64,000 bases of DNA from contig JAACJO010000028.1 of NCBI GenBank assembly GCA_013368445.1, positions 310,001 to 374,000 of the forward strand, in the 5' to 3' direction. The notes under the pieces are model-generated. The model saw only the letters and a program-made list of their open reading frames with translations. It was not told the DNA's origin and did not search any database. Positions within the stretch are counted from its first letter, which is position 1. Each line of letters starts with the position of its first letter. The position numbers were made by a program, and so were the translations under genes. Origin of the DNA: Leucocoprinus leucothites (lineage: Eukaryota; Basidiomycota; Agaricomycetes; Agaricales; Agaricaceae). Shown in pieces: positions 1-11,300 of the stretch.

Positions 1-1011
1 GCATCGGGTGGGACCCGATGTGGTCATGCACAGCTTCTTTGCAGAAGGCGCATCAGCGAGGGCGGCCTGATGCATTGCAGCGACGCGATCGGGCTCGAGG
101 GTGGGGTGGGACTGGGCAAGCTTGATAAGCACTGCCACAGACGCCAGGGTACATGCAATCTCGGCGAACGACTTCTTAGCCACCGAGGGTGGGATGGGCG
201 CTCGCTTAGGAGCAGGGGGTGCTTGAGTGGGCGCTTTGCCACTAGCGTGGGCCTTTGCAGGCACCGGCTTGGGCAGTAGGGAGGGACGGGCTGGGGGGGG
301 CCGACGATCCGGGGGCGGTAAGGTGGGTGCCTCAGGGGAGCCCATGTTAAAGTCACGTGGACCCGCTTTGTCAGCGGATCCGTGGGTCGCCTCATGGGTG
401 ACGCGCGTACGTTTAGGGTAGGCCTCTTCGACTCTAGAGGCACAATCCCTTACGAAATCAGCGAATGTGTCCCATCCATGGGCATGCATCTGCTCGCTGT
501 CAAGGACTGTATCGCCTTGGCCCTGGTTGAGAATATCCGCAACCAGCCCAACAAGTGTCAGGACAAGTACAGCGGTGGTGGCCTCCGAAAGGGGACCCTG
601 AGGAACACTCCCGACGAAGCGGGAGAAGAAGCGCAGCCCAGCAAGAGCCCAGGTCTCAACAGACTCCTCAGTTGACCCGGAGGAGACCGCAGACCGAGGT
701 GCTGGGGGAGGAGGAGTGATGGGCACGAACGTACATGTGCCCACGGTGTACGGTTTCAGTGGCGACGGGACGTCAGCCACTGGGGGAGCAGGCGATGGCA
801 ATGGGACGTCAGCCATTGACTGGGAGGGGCCAGGCGACAAGACGTCAGCCTGGGGGGGACCGTAGAACCCACGAACGTTGCGGGGGTCGTCATATGGGTC
901 GAGATGTTCGTCCTCGGACATCTCGGGGATGTTGAGTTTGTTGTTGGAGGTGTTGATGGACTCAGTGGAGCGGGGCGGTGGCCTATTAGTCTTAGATTTG
1001 CATTTACCCAT
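1..1011 (-). CDS. ORF1 (gag-like) of LINE B1, N-terminal 337 codons, open to window edge
   Basis: The minus-strand frame starting at ATG 1011 stays open to position 1, with no stop in 337 codons, so it continues outside the window. The product starts MGKCKSK and is rich in Pro/Ala/Ser (the repeat motif 'ADVPSPL' occurs several times). It matches ORF1 of B2 and B3 along its length and should end in three CCHC zinc knuckles beyond the edge. Such LINE ORF1 proteins bind element RNA. At the site where B2 and A3 have a TGA stop, this copy keeps CGA (Arg), so it is the best preserved B copy seen here. Expected full length is about 620 residues, judging from B3. Confidence 0.8.
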   Translation of the reverse strand, partial: MGKCKSKTNRPPPRSTESINTSNNKLNIPEMSEDEHLDPYDDPRNVRGFYGPPQADVLSPGPSQSMADVPLPSPAPPVADVPSPLKPYTVGTCTFVPITPPPPAPRSAVSSGSTEESVETWALAGLRFFSRFVGSVPQGPLSEATTAVLVLTLVGLVADILNQGQGDTVLDSEQMHAHGWDTFADFVRDCASRVEEAYPKRTRVTHEATHGSADKAGPRDFNMGSPEAPTLPPPDRRPPPARPSLLPKPVPAKAHASGKAPTQAPPAPKRAPIPPSVAKKSFAEIACTLASVAVLIKLAQSHPTLEPDRVAAMHQAALADAPSAKKLCMTTSGPTRC

Positions 1012-1094
1012 GTAACTTCAAGTAGACGCAGTAGTATTGAGCTCTAATCGCGACACACCAACTTTTGATGGTGGTGGTAAGAGGTCAAGGAGGG
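1..1094 (-). mobile_element. ORF1-only LINE, family B, copy B1 (3' part outside window)
   Basis: This is the 5' part of a non-LTR element read on the minus strand. Its 5' end at about 1094 starts with the family signature CCCTCCTTGACCTCTTACC, also seen at the 5' ends of copies B2, B3 and A3. A short leader of about 80 nt is followed by the ORF1 start codon. The element interrupts ORF2 of LINE-2: the LINE-2 reading frame around the conserved 'WITGTF' stretch stops abruptly at 1095. The poly(A) end and the second target-site duplication lie left of the window. The family assignment rests on near-identity to B3 (33917-36187). Confidence 0.85.
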
Positions 1095-3652
1095 ATGATG
1101 GAAGGTGCCAGTGATCCAAATAGCCGCGTGCCTTTGCATGGATGAGAGGGACTTGAGTAGCGCCTTGTTACAAGCACCTTCAAAGTACCATAGTTGAAAG
1201 CCATATGTTGCCACTGGGACAACACATGACCTATATAAAAGCCGTTTCTGAAGGGGAAGGAGGCCATGGGTAGAGTTACCTAGCATACCCATAGCTTTCA
1301 CAGTGGATAATGCCTTGGTAGAGTAATAGTGAATGTGTTCTTGGAATGAGAGTCAATGGTCAAAATAAAAACCCAAGTAACACCAGAAGCGTTTAGGATG
1401 AAGGATGGGGCCACCGACTTCAGACAGGTCTAGAGGGGGATTTGTATCATTGTGATGGCAAGAGAAGTGGAAGACTTCAGATTTGTCATGTTTGACGACT
1501 AATCCAAGGTCAGTGCATATGGAGTTAATGATGGAGTAGGCTGCTTTAAGGGAAGAGGTTGTGTCAGTATAGTTCTTCGCTTGAGATATACAAAGCCCAT
1601 CATCAACAAAAGATAAAAGGGAGGAGGGGATAGATTGTAATCAAGTGCATTGCTCGAACATAAACATGAGAGGTGCTAAATAAAGTGCCAATAGTATGGG
1701 TGAAAGAGCTGAACCTTGCCCTACACCAACATCCGTGTCGTGAGCATCAGACAGGAAGGTGTTCCACATGAACTGAGTTGATCGACCTATGAGGTAATGA
1801 GAGAAGAATTTTACGAGCTCTGGGGTGAACCCTTGGCATCGTAGAATATCAGTAAGAATGTCGTGATTGAGAGAAGGGAAAAATTGGGTGATGTCAAAAG
1901 CACAAATGCTAGTGATCATACCTTTGGCCAAACCGGCCCAAATGGTGTGGGTGAGGAAAACACCAGTGTCTTCAGTAGAACGCTGAATAACTCTGCCCAT
2001 TTGGTTTGGATGAAGGATGTCTAAGGATACCGCTTCAAATTGCATGTGGCGTGCGATCATTTTTTTGATTAGTTTGCCTAAGGTGTTTAGTAGGACGATA
2101 GGGCGGAATACTTTCAGGGTATCATAGGCCGGTTTATTCGGCTTGGGAATGATGATAGAGACTGAGTCTTTGAAGTGACTCAGCCAGTAAGAAAGACATA
2201 CGCATGCATTAGCGATTAGTAGAATATTCTTCAAGCACTTGTTATGGGCAATGATGGACTTCAGATGTTTCCATGAGACGTGATCAGGGCCAGGTGCTGA
2301 GGAGTTAGCACAAGATTGTAGGGATTCAGTGAGTTCAAGAGCAGAGAAGTTTGCCCAAGATCAAGAAGGAAGGGATTTCATTTCATTCAGAATATGAGGG
2401 CTTACCAGATGGCCTGATGCAGAATTGTATGATGAGTGAAGCATGTTCCACAAGTCTGGAAGGTCATTACAAGGGTGTCCTTGGTACCTGATGCCATCGA
2501 TGGCAGGGAGTTTTCGTTGTTTGACCCATTCCATAAGGTCCCAGGGTCATTTGTTGGTTGAGGTGATTTCATGGATACACTCATTGAAGAAAGAGCGTTT
2601 GGCAGTTTGTGTAGCCATCCTAAATGCTCACCAATCTTTTCGATTTTTCGATTTCCAGTATGCAAGTAGAGTCTCAGAACAGTGAGGAGTCCACCATTCT
2701 TTCGACTGGTTAGTGATCCATACGGTTTTAGAGTTCGAATTCCAAGAATTGGATAGAATACTAGAAATAGAGCGGGAAATATTGTCCAAACAAGAGGTGG
2801 AATGAATGTTCGAACAGTCCAAAACTGCAAGAAGCTCTGAGACCTGGGAAATGAAGGCAGTCTCTTCATTGCTATCTTTTGGTAATACACATTTTTTATA
2901 ATTAATATGATCTGGGCAAATTGGAAGATCAATAAGTAAAGGTGCATGATCCAATGGTAGTCTCGAATTTGCATCAATAATATGTGAAATGGAATCATTA
3001 GCACAAAAAATGAGATCGATAACAGAATTGTCATGATTTTTGATAGGAGAAAAATGAGTTGGAGAGAAAGCAGTCGGTATAGACCTGGAAAGATTAAAAC
3101 AATCTGCTAACTCCGTCAGAGTTATGGCAGATTGAGGGACATGAGAGGCTGAAGGGTCCCATCCTGGAGAACGGCAATTAAAATCACCTCCCATGTATAC
3201 AATGTTGGGAATATCAGTAAAATTTGTAGAAAGAAAATTTGTTGCTGATGATGATGAATCAGAGTATATGTTAAGGAAATGAATGTAGTTACCCTGGTTG
3301 AATAGACCTAGGATCTGAATGTCGCAATGGTTTACCCACTCTTGTCGAAGGATGGGTCTCATACAAAGTAGTCGTGAACATAAGTTAAAGTATGTGGACA
3401 AGGATCATTGGGCTTGGTAGGTTGAACCATACACAGCCATTCAGGGTGGATAGGAGCACCTATGACATCATCCCCTTCAGGGTTAGTTGTAGAAGGTGCC
3501 TTGCGAATGTGATTCCAGGGAGGTTCCTGTAGAAAAATAATGTCAAAGTCCAGCTTCCTGGACTCGAGAATGGTATCAACTAGGGCATAAGAGCATCCCA
3601 TGTTTTGTGAATAGATATGAACAGATGAAATAACATTGTCCTTACCAGTCAT
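1095..3652 (-). pseudogene. ORF2 of LINE-2: APE endonuclease + reverse transcriptase (3' end cut off)
   Basis: ORF2 begins at ATG 3652. The endonuclease shows 'FLQEPPW' (metal-binding Glu region), 'YMGGDFNC' (GDFN motif), 'NSVIDLIFC' and 'LPLDHAPLLIDL' (the terminal D-H motif). A one-base frameshift near 3378 separates its N-terminus from the rest. RT follows, with 'SVPGPDHVSWKHL'-type fingers, 'AFDITQFFPS' (motif A), 'GQGSALSPILLALYLAPLM' (motif B) and 'SFVDDGLCIS' (catalytic FVDD). Several TGA codons, one TAG-type stop and the frameshift make it inactive. The frame ends at 1095, where LINE B1 is inserted, so the thumb and RNase H are missing. Confidence 0.85.
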
Positions 3653-3654
3653 AT

Positions 3655-6453
3655 TTAAATGGCAACTCCACCACCGGAGTGATTGGTATTAGCGTGAACA
3701 GCATGTGCAGTGTGTGATTCGGCGGCTTTGTTAGAATGCCAGGTCCTGTCGAACCTGTTTTTCCATAATGGACATTTTGAGTTGTTAGTGTGATGATCAC
3801 CTTTACAGTTGAGGCATTTGAAATAGTCATGATGAGGACAAGGAGTGCCTTCAGGGGTGGCATCACGGGGGGGAGAGGATTTGGGGTTGGCCTTACAGCA
3901 CCAAGCCATGGATTGATGGTTTTCTACACAATGAGGGCCACCGCAAATTTGACATCGGGCACCAAGAGCCTGGCACACATGGGTAGGGTGGCCCCACCAC
4001 CAACAATTCCTGCATTGCACGACACCTGGGTGCATACTAGTAGCGCGAATAGTGCTGACATGTCAGCCAAAATTAATAGTACGATTGACCAATGTCTTGG
4101 CCTTAGTACCATTTTGAGAATCCCAGATGTCGAACCATACTACAGCTGTGTCCAATTTGGGAGATGCTTTCATAACGTGAGGGCGGGCAGCAAGAATGAC
4201 ATTTTTGAAGAGGGAGGATTGGCCAAGGGCCTGCTCAACAAATGCGGGGGAAAGGGGATTAGATGAATTGGCTACCCAATACAGGACACCAACGATCTTA
4301 AGAAATGATTTAGATTGAGGGAGACGAGGCACGATGGGGATAGCATTGCCAAGTTGCCAGGCTTTTTTCAACCATAATTTTATCGTGTCGAGGTCAGCTG
4401 GAGTAGCGATGCTTGATGTAGCAATAGAGAGTCCGTTGTACGATTCTCGGACAGATTTGACATGTAGTTTGGATTGGGCAGCAGTGAGGCCGCGGTTACA
4501 GAACTTGGCCACCTTATTAAAGTCTTTGATGCAGTCGGCAATAATGTTTCCCTCGAAAGGGATGAGGACTTGATGGCATGTAGGGCCATGTGTTGTCATT
4601 TTTGGTTTAGTGTGTGGAGCACCTGTGGTTGTGGTTGGTTCAGGCGCTTGAGATTGGGCGTTACCAAAACCGGCCTTGTACATAGCAAGGACTTTGTCAT
4701 AAGAAAGTTCAGGGAAGGCAAGTATCATTTCTTGCATCTTAACCCCATCAATATTGGAGGAAGTGGAGGAAGAGATAGTTGGCTGGACACCCTGTCGGGC
4801 GGCATCAGCGAACGATGCACTCTTCTTGTTGAAATATTCCGTAAGGGGTTTGGTGGAAGCCTTATGGTCAGGAGGGGGAATAGGGGGTGGCAATTCAGGA
4901 GCACTAGCGCTCTTAATATTGGGCTTTGATGGTTGAACCTGACCATCAGCTGAAGGGCACCCAACTGAATGCTCAAAGTTCCCATTCCCATTCCTTGGAG
5001 TCATGTGATGGGAAGGTGGGGGAGGAGCCTGGGATACTCAGATGGGACCAACAAGTTTAGAAGATGTGACGTCATTCTTTGCCTGTCACGGATTTGACAC
5101 AGATGAGACATCATGTGCTTTACCAGAAGACGAGATGTCATTCTGGGGGAGAGGAATATTGCCCTCAACAGGAGGGGCTTGATCAATGTTCATGGCGTCA
5201 AGGTCAATGCGGTCTGTGAGGTTAGTTTGCCCAACAACAATGCCAGGTGGAAATCGGGGGGTAGGGATAGTCGGGGTAGAAGATTTACATACTTTCTTTC
5301 CCTTACCCTTGCCCTGAGGAGGGGGAGATGAATTTGTCATGGGAATATCAGGAGGAGGACTGAGATATTGTCTCAGTGCATCAATAATCATGAGCCCACT
5401 CTCGCCATTGATAGGCAAGCGGTCCCAGCCTGAATCAAACATAGATGTAAGTAGGCAGTAAATAGGTTCCCCCATTTGGGGAAACCTCGGGTCTTTTTCT
5501 CCAGGCTGTAGACCAAGACTGGCCTGGTGCTTGAAGAAGTTAGTAGCATATTTAAGCGCCTCGAGCACTTTGAAGGCAGCTTCACCGATGATCAAAGTTT
5601 CTTTGGTGGCTGTGTTTGATGGAGCCTTGAGATCTGGAAGTTGTGGCTGTGCAGGTCTAGGTTCCTGCGGCTGTGTCATGACATCACTGGTGACATCATG
5701 TGTGATGTCAGGTGTGACGTCATTAGTATTGGATGAACCAGCAAAGAAAGTAGCTGGAGTGCTGGTTGGCACAGGTTTTGCTGACTCAGTGGATCCATGG
5801 ATCGCATGAGGCAGCCTTAAGGTGGGTGGGGGTCCAAAAAACCTATTGGTAGGCTCCCCATCTACGAATATCCCATCCTCTCGGTCGCTCCACGTGTCCC
5901 TGCACAAGCTCAGGTTAAGAGGATCAGCTAGTTTGAGCTCACCTAAGAATCCTTCGCCAAAACGACAATGAGGAATAGGTGACTTGAAGCCATTGTATGC
6001 GTTCATAGACGCTGTTCATGAAATGGCCTTGGGAGTGATATCCAGTCCTCATTGAATATGAGATTGTCTGGAGTGTGAAGAGGGAGAGGGGGTTCTGAGG
6101 GATGAGTGTGATACTGCATGGGACATTGCAGCATGAGCATTTATGGGAGAAGAAGGGACGGGGTTGGGAGCATCAGATGAGTCAGAATCACTCTCACCAC
6201 TTTCTTCCTCGTCAGAGCCAGCTCTAGAGTTAGTGGTGGATTTGGCATCACTGTGTATAGAGTGCCTTGTAGATTTGATAGAGAGGGCAGGCAAATTTGA
6301 GCGGTCATGCTTGCTGATTGAGACACATGTTTCAGTGTCGGCGATGTTCATAGGGTCTGAAGACAGCAGTGGGGTACCCTTAAGGTCTGCCCATTGCAAT
6401 GGTACAGTCATATTGGTAGAATTCATAGTTGATGTAGTATAAAGCACCATCAA
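3655..6453 (-). pseudogene. ORF1 (gag-like, three zinc knuckles) of LINE-2
   Basis: One minus-strand frame runs about 930 codons from 6453 to the TAA at 3657-3655. It is interrupted only by TGA codons at 6051-6049, 6018-6016, 5088-5086, 5040-5038 and 4065-4063. At the last of these the sister copy LINE-4 has an intact Arg ('INFGRHV'), which points to CGA to TGA change. The N-terminal part is Ser/Pro-rich and acidic. The C-terminal part has three knuckles: CRNCWWWGHPTHVC, CQICGGPHCVENH and CLNCKGDHHTNNSKC. The likely role is RNA binding in the element's ribonucleoprotein. Its stop is two nucleotides from the ORF2 start, as in LINE-4. Confidence 0.8.
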
Positions 6454-6484
6454 AGAAATCGATGATGGTGGTTAAAGGGAAAGG

Positions 6485-7236
6485 AGGATGCCTCCATGCC
6501 ACTGTTTGGTTCAACCTATGGGACTCTCAGTCAGGAGCTGGCACCAAGAAGCTCCTCAACAAGTACCTTGACTTCAACAGTATGCAGGCTGTCATTAAGC
6601 CTGCCCGTGCCCACCCTGGTGTCCCCCAGTGCCAGCGTTGCTGGCACTTTGGTCACTCTACCCCCACCTGCCACAACTGTGCACTCAGGTGTTCCCAGTG
6701 TGGTGGTCCTCACCATAGCAAGAACCATCGCCCCATATCGTCATGCTGTAAGGGGAGTCTGAAGGCAAACCCCCCTATCCTGCCCACACCTGCTGGGGAG
6801 CCCTGTCCCCACATCTCATGTATCAACTGCAAGGGTGACCATGCAGCTGATGATCAAAAGTGCCCGTTCTGGCGCCACTGGTTTGACCGTGATTGGCTTA
6901 GCTGTCACAAGGAGGACAATAGGAGGCCCCAGGGGTAGGTTGTGTACCTGCCTCAATGCATCCCCCAACCCTGTCACTTCATTGCTGGGGCCACACATGC
7001 ATGTAAGCTTACTGTTAGAGGTCTGCAAGTTGGACTTGTAGTTTCATTTTGTTACTATGCCACGTTTCTTTGCCATCAAGTAATGTACTGTATTCAGACA
7101 GGACTTTATCTATTCTCGTCTTTGTAGTGTTTGGCTTAGGTAGCAGTACTTAGGTCCTCTACTATGTTGGTGGGCGCGGACTGCGACTAGGCACTGCATA
7201 ATAAATCATTGATTAAAAAAAAAAAAAAAAAAAAAA
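6485..7236 (+). mobile_element. ORF1-only LINE, family A, copy A1 (3' part)
   Basis: This plus-strand segment starts inside ORF1 and continues through the 3' UTR to a tail of about 24 A (ending 7236). It aligns with A3 from about 30930 to its end. The 5' part is absent. The simplest reading is that full-length LINE-2 (minus) inserted into A1, so the A1 5' part should lie left of the window beyond the LINE-2 3' end. After the tail the sequence resumes in RT coding sequence of LINE-1 (plus), so A1 itself sits inside LINE-1. Confidence 0.8.
6490..6938 (+). pseudogene. ORF1 C-terminus of LINE A1 (zinc-knuckle part)
   Basis: The open frame ends with TAG at 6938. It covers the last 150 or so residues of a family A ORF1, with three knuckles: CQRCWHFGHSTPTC, CSQCGGPHHSKNH and CINCKGDHAADDQKC. 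No stop interrupts this part, but the N-terminal two thirds are missing, so it is a 5'-truncated fragment. Its residues match A3 (30291-31370) closely, including the terminal 'KEDNRRPQG'. Confidence 0.8.
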
Positions 7237-7286
7237 CAATCTATCCCCTCTTTCCTCCTATCCTTTGTTGATGATGGGCTTTGTAT

Positions 7287-7646
7287 TGTTAGAGGAGGGT
7301 AATCTGACCAGACTTGGTCATCTCAGGTAAGTCAGCCATCTCAGTTATGTTTGGTCTTCTTGGAGGTCTCAGGGTCCTCTGTGATCTTGACCTCCTCAGC
7401 TATTGACTATTTCTGTTATCATTTATGTATATCTGTCTTTGTGTGTATAGTACTATGTGTGTTTGTATATCTTTAGGTACTGTATAGTTGGTCTGTGCAC
7501 AGTTGTATATAGTTATGAACATGGCAAGATTGTCACCTTGTCATATTCCACCTCAGATACAAAGCTCCTTATCTGGTTCCCTTCTGCCCACAGCCTAAAC
7601 CGCTAGCACTTATGAGAAGTTGCCATAGACTGCTCTTATTCTAAGA
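7287..7646. repeat. Probable solo LTR (360 bp) with 5-bp target duplication
   Basis: LINE-1 coding sequence reads ...ggctttgtat, then foreign sequence, then tgtatatctcaag..., where other LINE copies are continuous. The insert is flanked by TGTAT at 7282-7286 and 7647-7651. It starts TGTTAGA and ends TCTAAGA, a near-perfect inverted repeat that would be TGTTAGA...TCTAACA before one C to G change. It has no ORF. These are the marks of an LTR left after recombination between two LTRs. No matching full element is in the window, so orientation is unknown. Confidence 0.65.
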
Positions 7647-7966
7647 TGTATATCTCAAGCAAAGAACTATACTGATACTATCTCTTCCCTTAAAGCAGCT
7701 TATTCTATCATTACATCCATTTGCACCAACCTCGGATTAGTTGTCAAACACAATAAATCTGAGGTCTTCCACTTCTCCTGCTGTCATAATGACTCAAACC
7801 CCCCACTTGACCTATCTGATGTCAGTGGTCCCATCCTTTCTCCAAAACCCTTCTGAAGGTATCTGGGCTTCTACTTTGACCATCAACTCTCATTTCAGGA
7901 GCATGTCTGGTATTATTCAACTAAAGCATTATTGACAGTGAAAGCCATGGGTATACTAGGTAACTC

Positions 7967-8326
7967 TGAAAGATAAATATATATTCAGTATCTCGACGCG
8001 AGAACTATAGTCAATACCTGAAAGATAAATATATACTACGAATATGATTAGCATAAGTAAGAAAAGTAAGAAAGACTAGATAACAAACTCACTTCAGTAT
8101 CTCGACGCGAGAACTGAAGTGTCAGTACATGACAGTACACTACTTATAGGACACTAATGAATACATAGCTTGTTTCGTAGACAACATGCTCAGTTACATT
8201 ATGATAACAACGAATAAATGAACGGAAAAATATACGGTCAGCACGGCAAGATGAAACTTGGATACCATACAGATAATGAGCCGATGTTATGCAGACAGGA
8301 CTCGGCAGGGGTTTGCAATCCCGACA
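7967..8326 (-). repeat. copia 3' LTR (left copy)
   Basis: A 360-bp LTR starting TGAAAGATAAATATA and ending CCCGACA. It holds a 17-bp direct repeat (7967-7983 and 8019-8035) and two copies of the palindromic core TCTCGACGCGAGA (7991-8003 and inside 8092-8119). It is identical to the right LTR except at 8249. Confidence 0.95.
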
Positions 8327-8341
8327 CTCCCCCTCAAACCT
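8327..8341 (-). other. copia polypurine tract
   Basis: On the minus strand the sequence next to the 3' LTR is purine-rich (GGTTTGAGGGGGAG). This is where plus-strand DNA synthesis is primed in LTR elements. It overlaps the end of the pol frame. Confidence 0.7.
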
Positions 8342-11300
8342 TGACGAGGCCGAGTTCACAAGCAAAATGCTTGACTTTCGGCGACACGAGTGCCTTCGTG
8401 AAGATGTCTGTGACCATGTCTTCGGTCGGGCAATAGACAAGCCGAATCTTGTCCTCTTCGACGATCCAGCGAATAAAATGATAGCGTATGTCGATGTGTT
8501 TGGTGCGAGCGTGATACTGGTGGTCCTTGGCAAGTGCGATGGCGGATTGGTTGTCGGAAAAGATGGTAGTCGAGGGGAGCGTGATATTGAAGACTTGAGA
8601 TATAAGTGAACGAAGCCACAAGGCTTCCTTGGCAGCGTGTGTTGCGGCAACATACTCGGATTCTGTAGTAGAAAGAGTAATGATTTCTTGTCGCTTCGCG
8701 CTCCAAGAAACCGCTCCGCCGTTAATAATGAAGGCGTACCCTGATGTAGTACGGCGGTCCTCTGCCATGTTGCCGTCTGCGTCTGTGAATCCCTCGAGGC
8801 CTTCTCCAATGCCTCCGTATGTCAACCAATACTCCTGAGTCCCCTTCAGGTACCTGAAGACTCGTTTCACCGCCTCCCAATGTGCCTCCCCCGGATTTCT
8901 CGAAAACTTCGAGAGAACCTGCACTGCGTATGCGATATCCGGTCGCGTTCCGAGTGCAGCGTACATGAGCGTGCCGACGGCCTCTTGGTAGGGTTGTTTG
9001 GACATTCGAGCGATTTCGGCGGTCGTTTGAGGCGATTGCATGGATGCAAGTCGAGTCGAGGGGTCCATAGGCGTGCTGACAGGCTTCGCATCCTCGAAAC
9101 CATAGCGGCGAATTGAAGCGTCAATGTAAGAACGTTGGGAAAGTGAAATTTTACCAAGTTCTCTGTCCCTCTTCAACTCAATGCCTAACAACCAGTGGAT
9201 CTCTCCCAAATCCGTAATTTCCACGAATTCCTTCACTCCATGCTTTACCCAATCGATTAATGCGATGGTTGACGTGACAATCGTGCAGTCGTCGACGTGG
9301 ACAAGGATGATGATGAGGTCGGGGGCGATGGTCTTGAAGAAAACGCTCTGGTCGACTTCACAGCGCGAAAATCCCAGATTATCGACTAATATTTCGCAGA
9401 GACGTTGATACCATCGTCTCCCAGATTGCTTGAGGCCATAGAGGGTCTTCTTGAGGTGGCATACACGATGAGGATGAGAGGAAGAGACAAAGCCGGGTGG
9501 TTGCCACATGTAAATGTTCTCATCATCATTTAATTTCCCGTTAAGGTAGGCCCCTTTGATGTCGATCTGATGGATCTCCAGATCACAGGCGGCAGCGATG
9601 GCAAGTACGGAACGGATTGATGAGAGGCGCGCAACAGGCGCAAACGTGTCAAAATAATCAACACCTGGGACTTGTGAGAATCCCTGTGCAACGAGTCTTG
9701 CCTTGTAGCGGACAACGTTGCCAGCGGCGTCCTTCTTTGCTTTAAAGACCCATTTGGATCCAACAATGTTGACTCAGATTGGCGGGTCAACGAGTTCCCA
9801 TGTGCTGGCATCACCCAGCATGGTAAGTTCCTCTTCCATCACCTTCTTCCACAATTCCCAGTCACCCCTTGTCTTTGCCTCACTCAGGCTTCCTGGCTCC
9901 AGCCCCTCTGTCTCCTCAATATCTGCCACAAGAACATGGACATCAACCCAATCGATTTCCTCGGCTAATGTCACCGCCGTCCCCTCAAGGATCGCCCGAG
10001 CTTTTGCGCTTGGATTTCTAATGCGCTGAGTCCTTCCGGCTCGAGGAACGTCATTGCGGGGTGCTTCTCCGGGGTTGACATCGTCGTTCTCAGCACTTGA
10101 TTTGTGCGGCTCGGTTTCAATGGGTTTTTCATCAGGGGAAGGAGTTGGAGGGATAGGGGTTGTATCAGGATGGCTTGTTGAAGGTTTGCTGTTCCGTGGG
10201 CCGTCGTTTCGAGGCTCGTTCCCAGGTAAGTGCTCCCCCTCGAGCCCAGAACGACCTGTATTAACAAAACAAAAGTTTCTTTCAATTTTGACAGTGCCCG
10301 TGTCTGGGAAATACACACGAGAGCCGTTGCTCTCTGTGTCATATCCCACCCATCGTCCCTTCTTCGCCCATCCACCGAGTTTGTCGCCACCGGCTTGGTG
10401 TACCCACACCTCCTCTCCCCACTCATGTATTGCCCGCAAGTCTGGCTTCCGACGGTACAACACCTCAAAAGGCATTTGTCCTTCTACTGCTTTCGTGCCC
10501 GTTCGGTTCATTAACCACACGATGTGGGCAACCGCCTCTGTCCATAACGACTTCGGCAAACAACTGGCGTGTAACAAGGCACGAGTGCGTTCGATGATGG
10601 TTCGATTTCGGCGTTCGGCAACGCCGTTGTGCTGGGGTGTATCGTGCACAGTAAGCTTTGTTTTCGTGCTGTGGGATTTGAGGTATGACTGAAATTCGTT
10701 CGTAGTGTATTCACCACCACGGTCTGAGTGCAGGGCTTTGATACGCACGCCAAACTGAGTCTCACACCACGCATCAAAGTTGCGGTATGACTCGAAGACG
10801 TCAGATTTATTCGAGAGGAAATCAACGTGAGTCCACCTCGAAAAATCGTTGATAAATGTCACATAATAATGTTTGCCCCTCTTTGTTTCAGTGCGTGCAG
10901 GTCCCCAGACATCCGAATGGATTTCATCACCAAACTTTTCCGCCCGCTCACCCTCACAAAACTTGGAAATCGGTAGCCGAGTTGCCTTTGCATAGGCACA
11001 AGACTCGCAGAAGAAATCGGTATCACTTCCATCATCAAGCTTCAAGCCAGTGACTAGACCATCACGGACAAGTTTCCGAGCAGCTCCAGGAGCAATGTGG
11101 CCCAAGCGGCGATGGAGCATATCTAGGGTGAGTGGTTCACTCGCCACATTCACTTCCTCTGCACCCTCTCTGACTAGTTTATACAGGCCTTTCCCATTCC
11201 TTGGGATCTCAGCTACTCGGGCGCCGCCTGCATCGCGGATGACACACTTTCCGTTCGCGAAAGTGGTGGAGAATCCGGCATCGTCGAGCCGACCGATGGA

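Larger units (their letters stand above)
1095..6484 (-). mobile_element. LINE-2, Tad-like autonomous non-LTR retrotransposon with full 5' end
   Basis: This minus-strand LINE starts at about 6484 with CCTCCTTTCCCTTTAACCACC. It holds an ORF1 with zinc knuckles (6453-3655) and an ORF2 with endonuclease and RT (3652-1095). It is cut at 1095 by the insertion of LINE B1, so the RNase H part and poly(A) tail lie beyond the left edge. The domain order (knuckle ORF1; APE endonuclease, RT and, in sister copies, RNase H) fits the Tad clade typical of fungi. At 6484 it abuts a family A copy head to head. Both ORFs are broken, mainly by TGA codons. Confidence 0.85.

Noticed and set aside
7207..7236. Poly(A) run as a possible assembly artefact
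   Set aside because: It follows a normal family A 3' UTR ending CATTGAT, so it is the element's tail.
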